From: SPDF01 sp963812085
GTDB lineage: Bacteria > Gemmatimonadota > Gemmatimonadetes > Gemmatimonadales > GWC2-71-9
Assembly (NCBI GenBank): GCA_963812085.1
Contig: CAWETL010000009.1
Coordinates: 186,001-250,000 of the forward strand
Direction of reading: 5' to 3'
Length of the DNA stretch: 64,000 nucleotides
The translations under genes were made by a program, and so were the position numbers. Every line of letters begins with the position of its first letter. The stretch's first letter is position 1. The notes below the pieces were generated by a model, which searched no databases, was not told the DNA's origin, and worked only from the letters and a program-made list of their open reading frames with translations. Below are positions 1 through 7,932 of the stretch, in pieces.

Positions 1-22
1 CGGCGGGGGCGTTCTTGGTTGT
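1..22 (+). terminator. 3' half of a truncated terminator hairpin
   Basis: The window opens with GGCGGGGGCGTTCT followed by TGGTTGTC. The same arrangement forms the descending arm and tail of the complete hairpin at 6023-6057. The ascending arm would lie upstream of the window, so this is inferred by similarity only. Confidence 0.35.
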
Positions 23-133
23 CTCCGCGCGACTCCGCGTGGCGCGCGGCACGCCGTGAGATCCCGCTTGACGGCTGCTTGACGGAGCGGAGCGAACATC
101 CGGGCGTCGATCAACCCCTTCAAGGGAGGTTCC

Positions 134-226
134 ATGCGCCCGATGCTTCCGATACTCCTCATGCTGGTCGCCGCAGGCTGCGACCTGACCGGCATCGATT
201 GGAGCGGAATCGATGACTGGGAATGA
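134..226 (+). CDS. Lipoprotein signal peptide (30 codons), probable true N-terminus of the next gene
   Basis: A 30-codon frame opens at ATG 134, four bases after a strong GGGAGG ribosome site (124-129). It encodes a complete lipoprotein signal: a short start with one Arg, the hydrophobic run LPILLMLVAA and the lipobox AAGC at residues 13-16. It stops at 224-226, inside the start of the next reading frame. Removing one A from the AA at 222-223 would fuse it to that frame and give a lipoprotein continuing DWDDPGGGPGG. I infer that these two frames are one gene, split by an extra base or by a real mutation. Confidence 0.55.
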   Translation: MRPMLPILLMLVAAGCDLTGIDWSGIDDWE

Positions 227-1082
227 CCCAGGGGGTGGCCCCGGGGGCTGTGGATACTGCCCTCCTCCGCCTTCGGCGACCATCCGTCCGGTCGTTACCG
301 CGGATGTCGTCTTCAGCCCCGGGAGCGCCTTCCAGCTCCAGGTCCTCGATCTCCAGGGGAATCCTGTTGCCGACCTCCCGGGGGTGTTCACTTCAGTTGA
401 CACGACGGTGCTCGCCGTCTCGCCGGACGGGTGGGCCGAGGCTCGCTCGCCAGGCTCGGCCACGGTGTTCTATAGTGAGGCGGGCGGCGTATCAGCCAGC
501 ACGGTCTTTTCCGTGGGTGTTCCGCCCTCGACGTCTGCCCTCCGCCTGGACGTGCATGGGACGTCAGGGGAATGCGGCTACCCGTTCAATTGTGCGCCCG
601 TGGGAAGCCCGATCATCGACGGCTGGATCGGGCATTCGACTGACATCAGGGGGGTCAGCCTGACCTTCGTCGGCGCGGGAAGCCTCCAGCCGGCGGATCA
701 AGTCACCGCCAGCCCAGTCCCCCTGGCGTCGTGCCAGGCCAGCGACTTCTGCGTCTCGCTCACCGACCCGTCGCCGGCGTACGCGTGGAGCCCCGGCGAG
801 GAGACGCTGTGCATTGGGGTGACGGTCGGCGACAGCGTGCCGGAGCAGGCATACGAGGATGCCAACAACCGCGAGTGGGTCGTCACCTGGTCCCGACCCG
901 GCCTGTTTGTCCTGCGGCAGACGTTCTCATGTCTTCGTTCGACCCGCTCTCAGCGCCCCAGCCAGCGCCTGTTGACTCCCACGCCAGCGACCGGCTGGCT
1001 CGGCACCTGGCTCTGTCCGCCTGAATGTCGGACTCTCCCGGCAGGTCCCTCTGCCTGCCGGGAGTCGGCCCGAAGCGGCTGA
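213..1082 (+). CDS. Hypothetical lipoprotein with a bacterial Ig-like domain (body)
   Basis: No enzyme family is recognisable. The first ~100 residues have the pattern of a bacterial Ig-like (BIG2) domain: beta-strand-like segments, a DLQGNPV turn and a closing GSATVFYSEAGG segment. A Gly/Pro/Cys-rich linker (GGCGYCPPPP) precedes it. The frame's own start (MTGNDPGG) has no signal sequence; the lipoprotein signal is in the overlapping frame at 134-226. The last ~45 codons become Arg/Ser-rich and run through a terminator hairpin at 1035-1064. The same frame as the signal peptide instead stops at 1022-1024, just before that hairpin. A second frame disturbance near 920-930 is therefore possible. 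The likely product is a surface-anchored protein of unknown binding role. Confidence 0.5.
   Translation: MTGNDPGGGPGGCGYCPPPPSATIRPVVTADVVFSPGSAFQLQVLDLQGNPVADLPGVFTSVDTTVLAVSPDGWAEARSPGSATVFYSEAGGVSASTVFSVGVPPSTSALRLDVHGTSGECGYPFNCAPVGSPIIDGWIGHSTDIRGVSLTFVGAGSLQPADQVTASPVPLASCQASDFCVSLTDPSPAYAWSPGEETLCIGVTVGDSVPEQAYEDANNREWVVTWSRPGLFVLRQTFSCLRSTRSQRPSQRLLTPTPATGWLGTWLCPPECRTLPAGPSACRESARSG
1035..1064 (+). terminator. Intrinsic terminator-like hairpin
   Basis: A perfect 11-bp stem (CTCCCGGCAGG at 1035-1045 with its complement at 1054-1064) encloses an 8-nt loop. No T-tract follows. It sits between the lipoprotein and the downstream kinase gene. Confidence 0.55.
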
Positions 1083-1133
1083 CAGTCGAATTCGATGGTG
1101 CACCAGAGGAAGCCCCCAAAGCACTCCCCGCGA

Positions 1134-1162
1134 TTGACTTTCCGCTCCAGAATCCGTTCTAT
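1134..1162 (+). promoter_or_regulatory. Putative promoter of the kinase gene
   Basis: TTGACT (1134-1139) is followed after 17 bp by TTCTAT (1157-1162). The segment TCCGTTCTA (1153-1161) recurs exactly at 4529-4537 upstream of the cytochrome gene, next to the ECF sigma gene. It could therefore be an ECF-dependent box rather than, or as well as, a housekeeping promoter. Confidence 0.35.
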
Positions 1163-1185
1163 GGATTGGAACCCCCTCGAGGCCC

Positions 1186-3928
1186 ATGCCCAATCTGAGC
1201 AAGGAACGGTGGCAGCGGCTGGAGCCGCTGCTGGATGAACTGCTCGATCTCGACCCCTCCGCCCGGGCCGGCCGGCTCGCCGCGCTGGCGGAGGGAGACC
1301 GGGACCTGGCATCGGATCTGGCACTGTTGCTGGCAGCCGAGGACCAAGCGTCCCTGGACGACGCCTCCGGTGACCCGGTCGCCGACGCGCGGGCCAGTCT
1401 CTCACTTCCTGGTACCTCGATCGGCCCGTACCGGCTGGTCGAGGGGCTCGGCTACGGTGGGATGGGCAGCGTCTGGCTGGCCGAACGGTCCGACGGCCGG
1501 TTCGAAGGCCGGGTCGCCATCAAGTTCCTCAACCTGGCCCTCATCGGGCGCGGCGCCGATCAGCGGTTCCGGCGCGAAGGCGCCGTCCTGGCCCGGCTCA
1601 CCCATCCGGCCATCGCCCGGCTGCTCGATGCGGGGTCCACCTCCACCGGCCAGCCGTACCTGGTGCTCGAGCACGTGGACGGCCGGCCGATCGACCGTCA
1701 CTGTGACGAGAACCGCCTCAGTGTGCCGCAACGGCTCCGGCTCCTGCTCGAGGTCATGGCTGCGGTCAGCCACGCCCACCAGAACCTGGTCGTGCACCGC
1801 GACCTCAAGCCCTCCAACATCTTGGTTACCGGCGACGGCCGTCCGAAGCTGCTCGATTTCGGCATTGCCAAACTATTGGAGGCGAACGACGGTCCAGTCG
1901 ATCGCTCCGAACTGACGGGGGTGGATGGCCCGGCGCTGACCCCCGGCTTCGCGGCGCCGGAACAGGTCCAGGGCCAGGCGATCACGACCGCGACCGACGT
2001 CTACGCCCTGGGCGTCCTGCTGCACCTGCTGCTCTCCGGTGAGCACCCGACTGGTGCGGAGGCAGGCAACTCGGCCGAAATGCTGCGCTCGGTGGTGGAG
2101 CGGAGCCCGGTCCGGCTGAGCGACGCCGCTGCCGCCAACGAGCAACACCCCAACGCCACGGCACTGGCTGGGCTCCGCGACTCGACCCCGGACCGGCTGC
2201 GGCGTCTATTCCGGGATGATCTCAACAACATCGTCGCCAAGGCGCTCAAGAAGGACCCGGCCGAGCGCTATGCCACCGTCGGCGCCTTCGCCGCCGACCT
2301 GGAGCGCTACCTCCGTCACCAGCCGGTCACCGCCCGCCCCGACTCGGCGGCGTACCGGCTTGCGCAAGTTCGCCCGGAGGCATCGAGGCGGCTTGGCCAT
2401 CGCCGGCGTGGTGGCCGCGGCATTGCTTGGGGCGGCGGGCTTCTCGGTCCGGCAGATGCGGGATGCCCAGCGGGAGCGGGATGCGGCCCTCTTTCACGCC
2501 AGGCGGGCCGACGCCCAGATCGAGTTCCAGGAATTGCTGATGACGGGCGCCGGCGACCGGCCGATGACGATGCGCGAACTGCTCGACCGCGGCCGCGATC
2601 TCCTGGTTCGGATGCGTCCAGGTGACTCCCGGTTCCAGGCCGCCATCGTCACCCAGCTTTCCACCGCGTACGGCGACCTCGACGACTCGAAGATCCGTGG
2701 CCAGCTGCTGGCCCAGGCCGAGTCGCTGGCGCGGGCCAGCAACGACACGGCTCAACTCCTCGAGGCGATCTGCCAGCGGGGCGATAACCTGCGGACGATG
2801 GGTGAATATCCGGCGGGAGCGGCTGCGTTCGCCCAGGCGGATAGTCTCATGCGGCGGTACCACGACCAGCGGGCGGAAGCAGACTGCCTTCTGAATCACG
2901 CCAACTTCCAGATCGAGGCGGGTGGCGGCGACTCGGCGCTGCCCCAAGTCACCCGCGCGCTGGCAATTTTCGACAGCCTCGGGGACAGCACCAGCGTGAG
3001 CTCGATCCTGGCCGTGGGGGTGCTGGCGGGAGCACTCGAGACCAGGGGAAGGCTCCGCGAGGCCGTCGAGGCCCATCGGCGCGCGCTCGCGGCAATGGAC
3101 CGGAGCGGCCGAAGCGAGATGATGCCCCGGACAGTCGAACTCCATAACCTCGGGTTCACCCTCAGGCTGCTCGGCCGGACGGCCGAGGCGGAATCGACCT
3201 TCCACGAAGTCCTGGTCCGGGTGGCCAGGTCCGACCCGACCGGCCGGCTGCCGAACCAGCCCCTGATTCACTACGCGGCCGTCGCGCTCTATCAGCAACA
3301 CTCCGACTCGGCCGCGAAGTACTTCGGGATGCTGGCCGCCCAGGCCGTGGCCGACACAGACCTCTACTGGGAGGGACGGGCCCGGTTCGGCCTCGCACTG
3401 GCGCAGATCCAGGCCGGGCAGCTGGCCGCTGCCCGCGAGTCGATGGCCCGGTTCGGCGCGATCGCGAAGCGAAAGGACCTGAGCAGTTCGGATGACGAGC
3501 TCTACGACCCGAACGCGCTGGAGGCCCGGCTGCTGACCGCGACCGGAAACCCGGGTCCGGCTTTGACCCGCTACCTGGCGGCGCTCAAGGCGGCCGGGTA
3601 CGACCGTGGCCGCCGGCGGAACGTCACCCGCTCGTCGTTGATGGGGGCCGCGGATGCGTCGCTGGCGGTCGGAGATCCCGCGCAGGCCCTGACCCTGGCC
3701 CACGCCGCCCGTGGCATCGTCGACAAGGACACCTCGGCGACGAGCACCAATGCTTATGTCGGAGAGACCTGGTTGGTGGAGGCCCGGGCGCTGGCCGCGA
3801 CGGGCGATTCGGCAGGGGCCCGGGGGGCGGCGGAGACGGCCCGAGCCGAGCTTGCCGCGGGAGCCGGGGCGAGGCATCCGCGCACCCTCGAAGCCGCCGC
3901 GCTCGACTCGGCGCTGGGAGGCCGCTAG
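1186..3928 (+). CDS. Ser/Thr protein kinase with C-terminal TPR region (frame broken at ~2360)
   Basis: Transmembrane eukaryotic-type Ser/Thr kinase. The first frame (1186-2625) carries a helical N-terminal extension (~70 residues). The kinase domain follows, with a GYGGMGSV loop, VAIKF lysine, HRDLKPSN catalytic loop, LLDFG and AAPEQ. After YLRHQPVTARPDSAAYRL at ~2361 the frame becomes nonsense. The family sequence resumes in the next frame (RKFARRHRGG, then a membrane segment AIAGVVAAALLGAAG) and runs as TPR-like helices to 3928. Reading CTG instead of CTTG at 2359-2362 restores one protein of about 913 residues. This could be a sequence error or a real inactivating insertion. The gene converges, with a 4-base overlap, on an ECF sigma factor gene. 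Kinase-linked ECF sigma groups are known, so the kinase may control that sigma factor. Confidence 0.85.
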
Positions 3929-4485
3929 GCGTCGTCCGCCAGGATCCGTCCCAGCACCATCTTCGCCTTCCGCCAGTCGCGCTGCACGGTTCGGTCGTTG
4001 ACCTGCCGGAAGGCCGCAATTTCCACGAAGGAAAATCCGCAGAAGAAATGCAGGTCGACGAGCTGGGCAAGGGCGGGATCGAGGACCCCGAGTTCCTCGA
4101 GGGCCTGGTTCAGCAGTTCGATTCGCGCCCGGTCGTCATTGCCAGGGCTCGCCGGGTCGGTGTCACCGATCGCAGTGATTTCGAACAGGCCGCCCCGCTT
4201 GTGCGCCTGGCGAGCCCGGACGTAGTCGACAATCAGCCCCCGCATCGCCTTCGAGGCATAGGCGAGGAAGCGGGCCCGGTCCGGAAACCGGGGACCCTCC
4301 CGCTCGGCCAGGCGCAAATAGGCCTCGTGGAGCAGGGTCGTCGCCCCTAGCGTAAGCTCGGAGCCGCCCCGGCGGATGTGCGATTCCGCGAGGGTATGGA
4401 GCTCCTGGTAGAGCCCGGCAAAGAGCTCCCGGGCGGCGGCTGGCTCGCCCTGGTCGGCGTTTCGGATCAGTTCGTGGAGGGACAT
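3925..4485 (-). CDS. ECF-type RNA polymerase sigma factor (kinase-associated kind)
   Basis: 186 residues. Sigma region 2 lies in the N-terminal half (LFAGLYQELHTLAESHIRRGG, then TTLLHEAYLRLAE and FLAYASKAMRGLIVDYVRARQA). Region 4 follows with a helix-turn-helix (LVDLHFFCGFSFVEIAAF, then DRTVQRDWRKAK). The pattern belongs to the ECF family common in Planctomycetes, Acidobacteria and Gemmatimonadota, which is often encoded beside Ser/Thr kinases instead of an anti-sigma factor. No anti-sigma gene is adjacent here. It converges on a kinase gene and diverges from a di-haem cytochrome gene. Both neighbours share the box TCCGTTCTA in their upstream regions, so they are plausible targets (inference). 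Confidence 0.87.
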   Translation of the reverse strand: MSLHELIRNADQGEPAAARELFAGLYQELHTLAESHIRRGGSELTLGATTLLHEAYLRLAEREGPRFPDRARFLAYASKAMRGLIVDYVRARQAHKRGGLFEITAIGDTDPASPGNDDRARIELLNQALEELGVLDPALAQLVDLHFFCGFSFVEIAAFRQVNDRTVQRDWRKAKMVLGRILADDA

Positions 4486-4525
4486 CGGATTCCGGAAGGT
4501 ACGCCCACGGCGGGTTTCGGCAACC

Positions 4526-4540
4526 GATTCCGTTCTAGTG
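4526..4540 (+). promoter_or_regulatory. Possible ECF-type promoter box
   Basis: GATTCCGTTCTAGTG at 4526-4540 matches 1150-1164 over TCCGTTCTA. It lies about 40 bp before the cytochrome start and faces the divergent sigma factor gene. I see no clear -35 element at standard spacing. Confidence 0.3.
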
Positions 4541-4577
4541 AGTGGACCCGAGTGCCGAACACCATCCTGGAGGCCCG

Positions 4578-5945
4578 ATGACGACCCGAACCCTCCGCCG
4601 CATCCTCGCGACAGCCGGCGTTTGCTGGCTGGCCGCCTGCGGCGAAGACCAGCAGCAACCGCTCGCCCCGTCGCTCAGCCGGGCCTCGGTAGAGGACAGC
4701 CTTCCCCTCGTGGTCCGGCAACTCGCGGTGGGTCGGAAGATCGGGCCGATGCCTCGGGCGCCCTTCGTCCGTCCCGCGCTGGTCCGGCTGGGACAGGCCC
4801 TCGCGTTCGACAAGGTGCTGAGCGGCAATCGCGACATTTCCTGCATGACCTGCCATCTCCCGGTCTTCGCCACGGGCGATGGCCTCCGCCTGTCGATCGG
4901 CCAGGGTGCTGCCGGACTCGGTCCCAACCGGGTTCACCCGGACGGTGTCTTCATCCCCCGGAACGCGCCGTCGCTCTTCAACCTGACCGCCCTCAAGTCG
5001 CTGTTCTGGGACGGGCGGGTGTCCGTGGACGAAGCCGGTCGATTCCACACCCCCGCCGGGGACCAGCTCACCGAGCGGATGACCCGGGTGTTCGAATTCG
5101 GGCCGGCATCGGCACTGGCGCTCTTCCCCGTGACGTCGCGGGAGGAGATGCGCGCCCAATCGGGCAACGAGCTCGCCATGATTCCGGATGCGGATAACCC
5201 GGCCATCTGGCGCGGACTGATGCGGCGGCTGGGGCAGATCCCGGAATACCGCCGGATGTTCGAGGCGGCGTATCCGGGAACCCGGTTCCGGGACATGACG
5301 TTCGCGCACGCGTCGAATGCCATCGCCGGTTTCCTGGTGGATCAGTATTCGTTCGCGCAGACCCCGTGGGACCGGTTCCTGGCCGGCGACGACGACGCCT
5401 TGAGTCGGTCGCAGCTGGCGGGGGCCAAGACCTTCATGTCGATCAAGTGCTCGCTCTGCCACAACGGGCCTGCGTTCAGTGACAACAAGTTCCACAACGT
5501 CGCGGTCGCCCAGTTCGGGCCCGGCAAGGGAAACGGCGCCGGGGGCCACGACGACTTCGGGCGGATGAACGTGACGGGGTTGGACGCCGACCGATACACC
5601 TTCCGCACCACCCCGCTCCGCAACGTGCTCCTCACGGCGCCGTATGGCCATGACGGGGCCATGACCGGCCTCCGGGATTTCATCGCCCACTACAGCGAAT
5701 CGGACGTCAAGCTCCGGACCTTCGACGCGACGCTGCTCGGGCCGCTGCTGCAGGGGACGGTGGTGCCGAACACCGAGGCCGTGATCGCCGCCCGGGACAC
5801 GATCATTCTCGGGGTCGTCTTGCCGGACAGCACGGTCGATCAGCTGGTGTCGTTCATGACGGCCCTGACCGATCCCGCGGCGATCAACCTCAGCCGGACG
5901 ATTCCGCGGCGGGTGCCCAGCGGACTGCCGATCGACCGCCAGTAG
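4578..5945 (+). CDS. Di-haem cytochrome c peroxidase / MauG-family lipoprotein
   Basis: 455 residues from ATG 4578, chosen because GGAGG lies four bases upstream and the protein then begins with a lipoprotein signal (lipobox LAAC, residues 18-21). Two c-type haem attachment sites are visible: CMTCH at ~89-93 and CSLCH at ~291-295, separated as in bacterial CcpA/MauG proteins. Conserved stretches include GQALAFDKVLSGN, NAPSLFNL and TTPLRNVLLTAPYGHDGAM. Members reduce hydrogen peroxide or carry out related two-electron oxidations in the periplasm. This one should be tethered to a membrane, facing the periplasm. It is transcribed away from the ECF sigma gene and may be under its control. The exact substrate cannot be read from the sequence. 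Confidence 0.85.
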   Translation: MTTRTLRRILATAGVCWLAACGEDQQQPLAPSLSRASVEDSLPLVVRQLAVGRKIGPMPRAPFVRPALVRLGQALAFDKVLSGNRDISCMTCHLPVFATGDGLRLSIGQGAAGLGPNRVHPDGVFIPRNAPSLFNLTALKSLFWDGRVSVDEAGRFHTPAGDQLTERMTRVFEFGPASALALFPVTSREEMRAQSGNELAMIPDADNPAIWRGLMRRLGQIPEYRRMFEAAYPGTRFRDMTFAHASNAIAGFLVDQYSFAQTPWDRFLAGDDDALSRSQLAGAKTFMSIKCSLCHNGPAFSDNKFHNVAVAQFGPGKGNGAGGHDDFGRMNVTGLDADRYTFRTTPLRNVLLTAPYGHDGAMTGLRDFIAHYSESDVKLRTFDATLLGPLLQGTVVPNTEAVIAARDTIILGVVLPDSTVDQLVSFMTALTDPAAINLSRTIPRRVPSGLPIDRQ

Positions 5946-6022
5946 CAGTCCGCCGTCCGGACGCGCCGGTCGCAAGTCACGGCCTTCAACCTGGCCCTGA
6001 TGAGATGTGGCACGCGAAAGGC

Positions 6023-6057
6023 AGAACGCCCCCGCCAATTTTCGGTGGGGGCGTTCT
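6023..6057 (+). terminator. Intrinsic terminator after the cytochrome gene
   Basis: AGAACGCCCCCGCC (6023-6036) pairs over 14 positions, with one G-T, to GGTGGGGGCGTTCT (6044-6057), with a 7-nt loop. The tail is CTAGTTGTCC, not a T-run. Apart from this hairpin, the 303 bases between 5946 and 6248 hold only a weak TACTAT box at 6168-6173, which may serve the next gene. Confidence 0.65.
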
Positions 6058-6248
6058 CTAGTTGTCCCTCACTTAAACCAGAAACACGCTGCCAATCCCC
6101 CTTCACCCGCCACCCGGCTGACACCCATCTCCAGAGACTCGGCCTAGCAAGGAGGCCAAGGAGTCCGTACTATTTCAGCACCATCAGCGTTTGCACGACG
6201 CCGATGCTGCACCTCACATCTCCGTCACCCCGAATGCACCGGATCACC

Positions 6249-7913
6249 ATGCGCCAGCTCATCCAGTCCGCAGCCCTTGCCCTCTGTGCAGTGGCCACGC
6301 TCCAGGCGCAGACGCCTGCGCCGTTCACCCACGCCGACACCCTGCGCGGGTCCAACGGCGCCGCGCGATCCTGGTGGGACGCCGAGTTCTACGACCTGCA
6401 CGTGCGGGTCAGCCCGTCGGACAGCAGCATCACTGGGCGCAACGGAATCACCTACCGGGTCCTGCAGCCGGCCGCGGAGATGCAGATCGACCTGCAGGCG
6501 CCGCTGGTGGTGGACAGCGTGAAACAGGGTGGGAAGCCGCTGGCGTGGCGCCGCGACGGGAATGCGTGGTTCCTCGCGCTCGCAGCGCCACAACCGGTGG
6601 GCTCGCAACAGACGGTCACCGTCTTCTATCACGGCAGCTTCGCGACGGGAGATACCACCATCCGGCGGCCGCGCGGGCCCTTTCACTGGGCCACCGACAG
6701 CACCGGCGCCCCGTGGGTCGCGACCTCGGACGAAGGTCCCGGCGCCAGCACCTGGTGGCCGCTCAAGGACCTGCCCGCCGACGAACCCGACAGTCAGCGC
6801 ATCGCCATCACCGTGCCGGACCCGATGCTGGACATTTCGAACGGCCGGCTCCGCTCCACCATGCACCACGATGACGGCACCACCACGTTCGAGTGGTTCG
6901 TCTCCAACCCCATCAACAGCTACGACGTCGCGATCAACGCCAGCGCGGCGTACGTGCCGGTGCGCGACACGGTGGACGGCCTGGGCGGCCGGCTGACCGT
7001 CGAGTTCTGGCCGCTGGCGCCGCACCGTGCCGAAGCGGAAGCGCTGATGCCGCAGGTCAAGGGCATGCTGGCCTGCTTCGAGCACTGGTTCGGGCCCTAT
7101 CCCTGGTACGCCGACGGGTACAAGCTGATCGAGGTGCCCTACCTCGGCATGGAGCACCAGAGCGGGATCGCCTACGGGAACCGCTACCAGCCAGGCTACC
7201 TGGGGCGCGACCTCTCCAAGACCGGCCAGGGAATGGGCTGGGACTACATCGTGGTCCACGAGAGCGCGCATGAGTGGTTCGGCAACAGCATCAGCGCCAA
7301 GGACCACGCCGACATGTGGATCCACGAGAGCTTCGGCATGTACGCGGAGGCGCTGTACCTGGAGTGCACCAAGGACAAGGCAGCCGGCGTGGAGTACCTG
7401 GTGGGGGTGCGTGGCATGATCCGGAACGACGTGCCGATCATCGGCACGTACGGCGTGAACGACGTGCCGCGCTCGCAGGACCGCTACCCCAAGGGCGCCA
7501 ACATGCTGATGACCATGCGAGCCGTTGTCGACGACGACCCGCGATGGCTCGCCATGCTCCAGGGGCTCAACGCGACCTTCCAGCACCAGACGGTGACTGC
7601 CCGGCAGATTGAGGAGTACATGAGCTCGGCGACTGGCACCGATCTGCAGAAGATCTTCCAGCAATACCTGGAGACGACGATGGTGCCGGTGCTCGAATAC
7701 CGGCTGGGCGATCATACCCTGTCCTATCGCTGGACCAACGCAGTCCCTGGCTTCGACATGCCGGTGGATGTCGCCCTTGGGGCGGAGGGTTACACCCGAC
7801 TCCACCCGACCGGGCAATGGCAGTCCACGGCGACGAGCCTCGGCGCCGGCGCGGAAGTGCAGGTGGCACCGACCTTCTACGTGACGACCGCGGCGGCGAC
7901 GAGCTCACCGTAG
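6249..7913 (+). CDS. Exported M1-family metallopeptidase
   Basis: About 554 residues from ATG 6249. This start places a classic Sec signal first (MRQLIQSAALALCAVATLQAQ). ATGs at 6234 and 6204 are also in frame, and none has a clear ribosome site. The gluzincin site is complete: HESAH at ~337-341, with the third zinc ligand Glu 18 residues later in WIHESFGMYAEALYLE. The exopeptidase motif, normally GxMEN, reads GMEHQSG here. An N-terminal beta-rich domain precedes the catalytic part. The sequence suggests a periplasmic or secreted aminopeptidase releasing N-terminal residues from peptides. It leads a run of same-strand hydrolase genes (GH89, GH3, GH29), so peptide trimming alongside glycan removal from glycoproteins is plausible (inference). 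Confidence 0.88.
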   Translation: MRQLIQSAALALCAVATLQAQTPAPFTHADTLRGSNGAARSWWDAEFYDLHVRVSPSDSSITGRNGITYRVLQPAAEMQIDLQAPLVVDSVKQGGKPLAWRRDGNAWFLALAAPQPVGSQQTVTVFYHGSFATGDTTIRRPRGPFHWATDSTGAPWVATSDEGPGASTWWPLKDLPADEPDSQRIAITVPDPMLDISNGRLRSTMHHDDGTTTFEWFVSNPINSYDVAINASAAYVPVRDTVDGLGGRLTVEFWPLAPHRAEAEALMPQVKGMLACFEHWFGPYPWYADGYKLIEVPYLGMEHQSGIAYGNRYQPGYLGRDLSKTGQGMGWDYIVVHESAHEWFGNSISAKDHADMWIHESFGMYAEALYLECTKDKAAGVEYLVGVRGMIRNDVPIIGTYGVNDVPRSQDRYPKGANMLMTMRAVVDDDPRWLAMLQGLNATFQHQTVTARQIEEYMSSATGTDLQKIFQQYLETTMVPVLEYRLGDHTLSYRWTNAVPGFDMPVDVALGAEGYTRLHPTGQWQSTATSLGAGAEVQVAPTFYVTTAAATSSP

Positions 7914-7932
7914 GCGTTCGAGGATCCGATCG

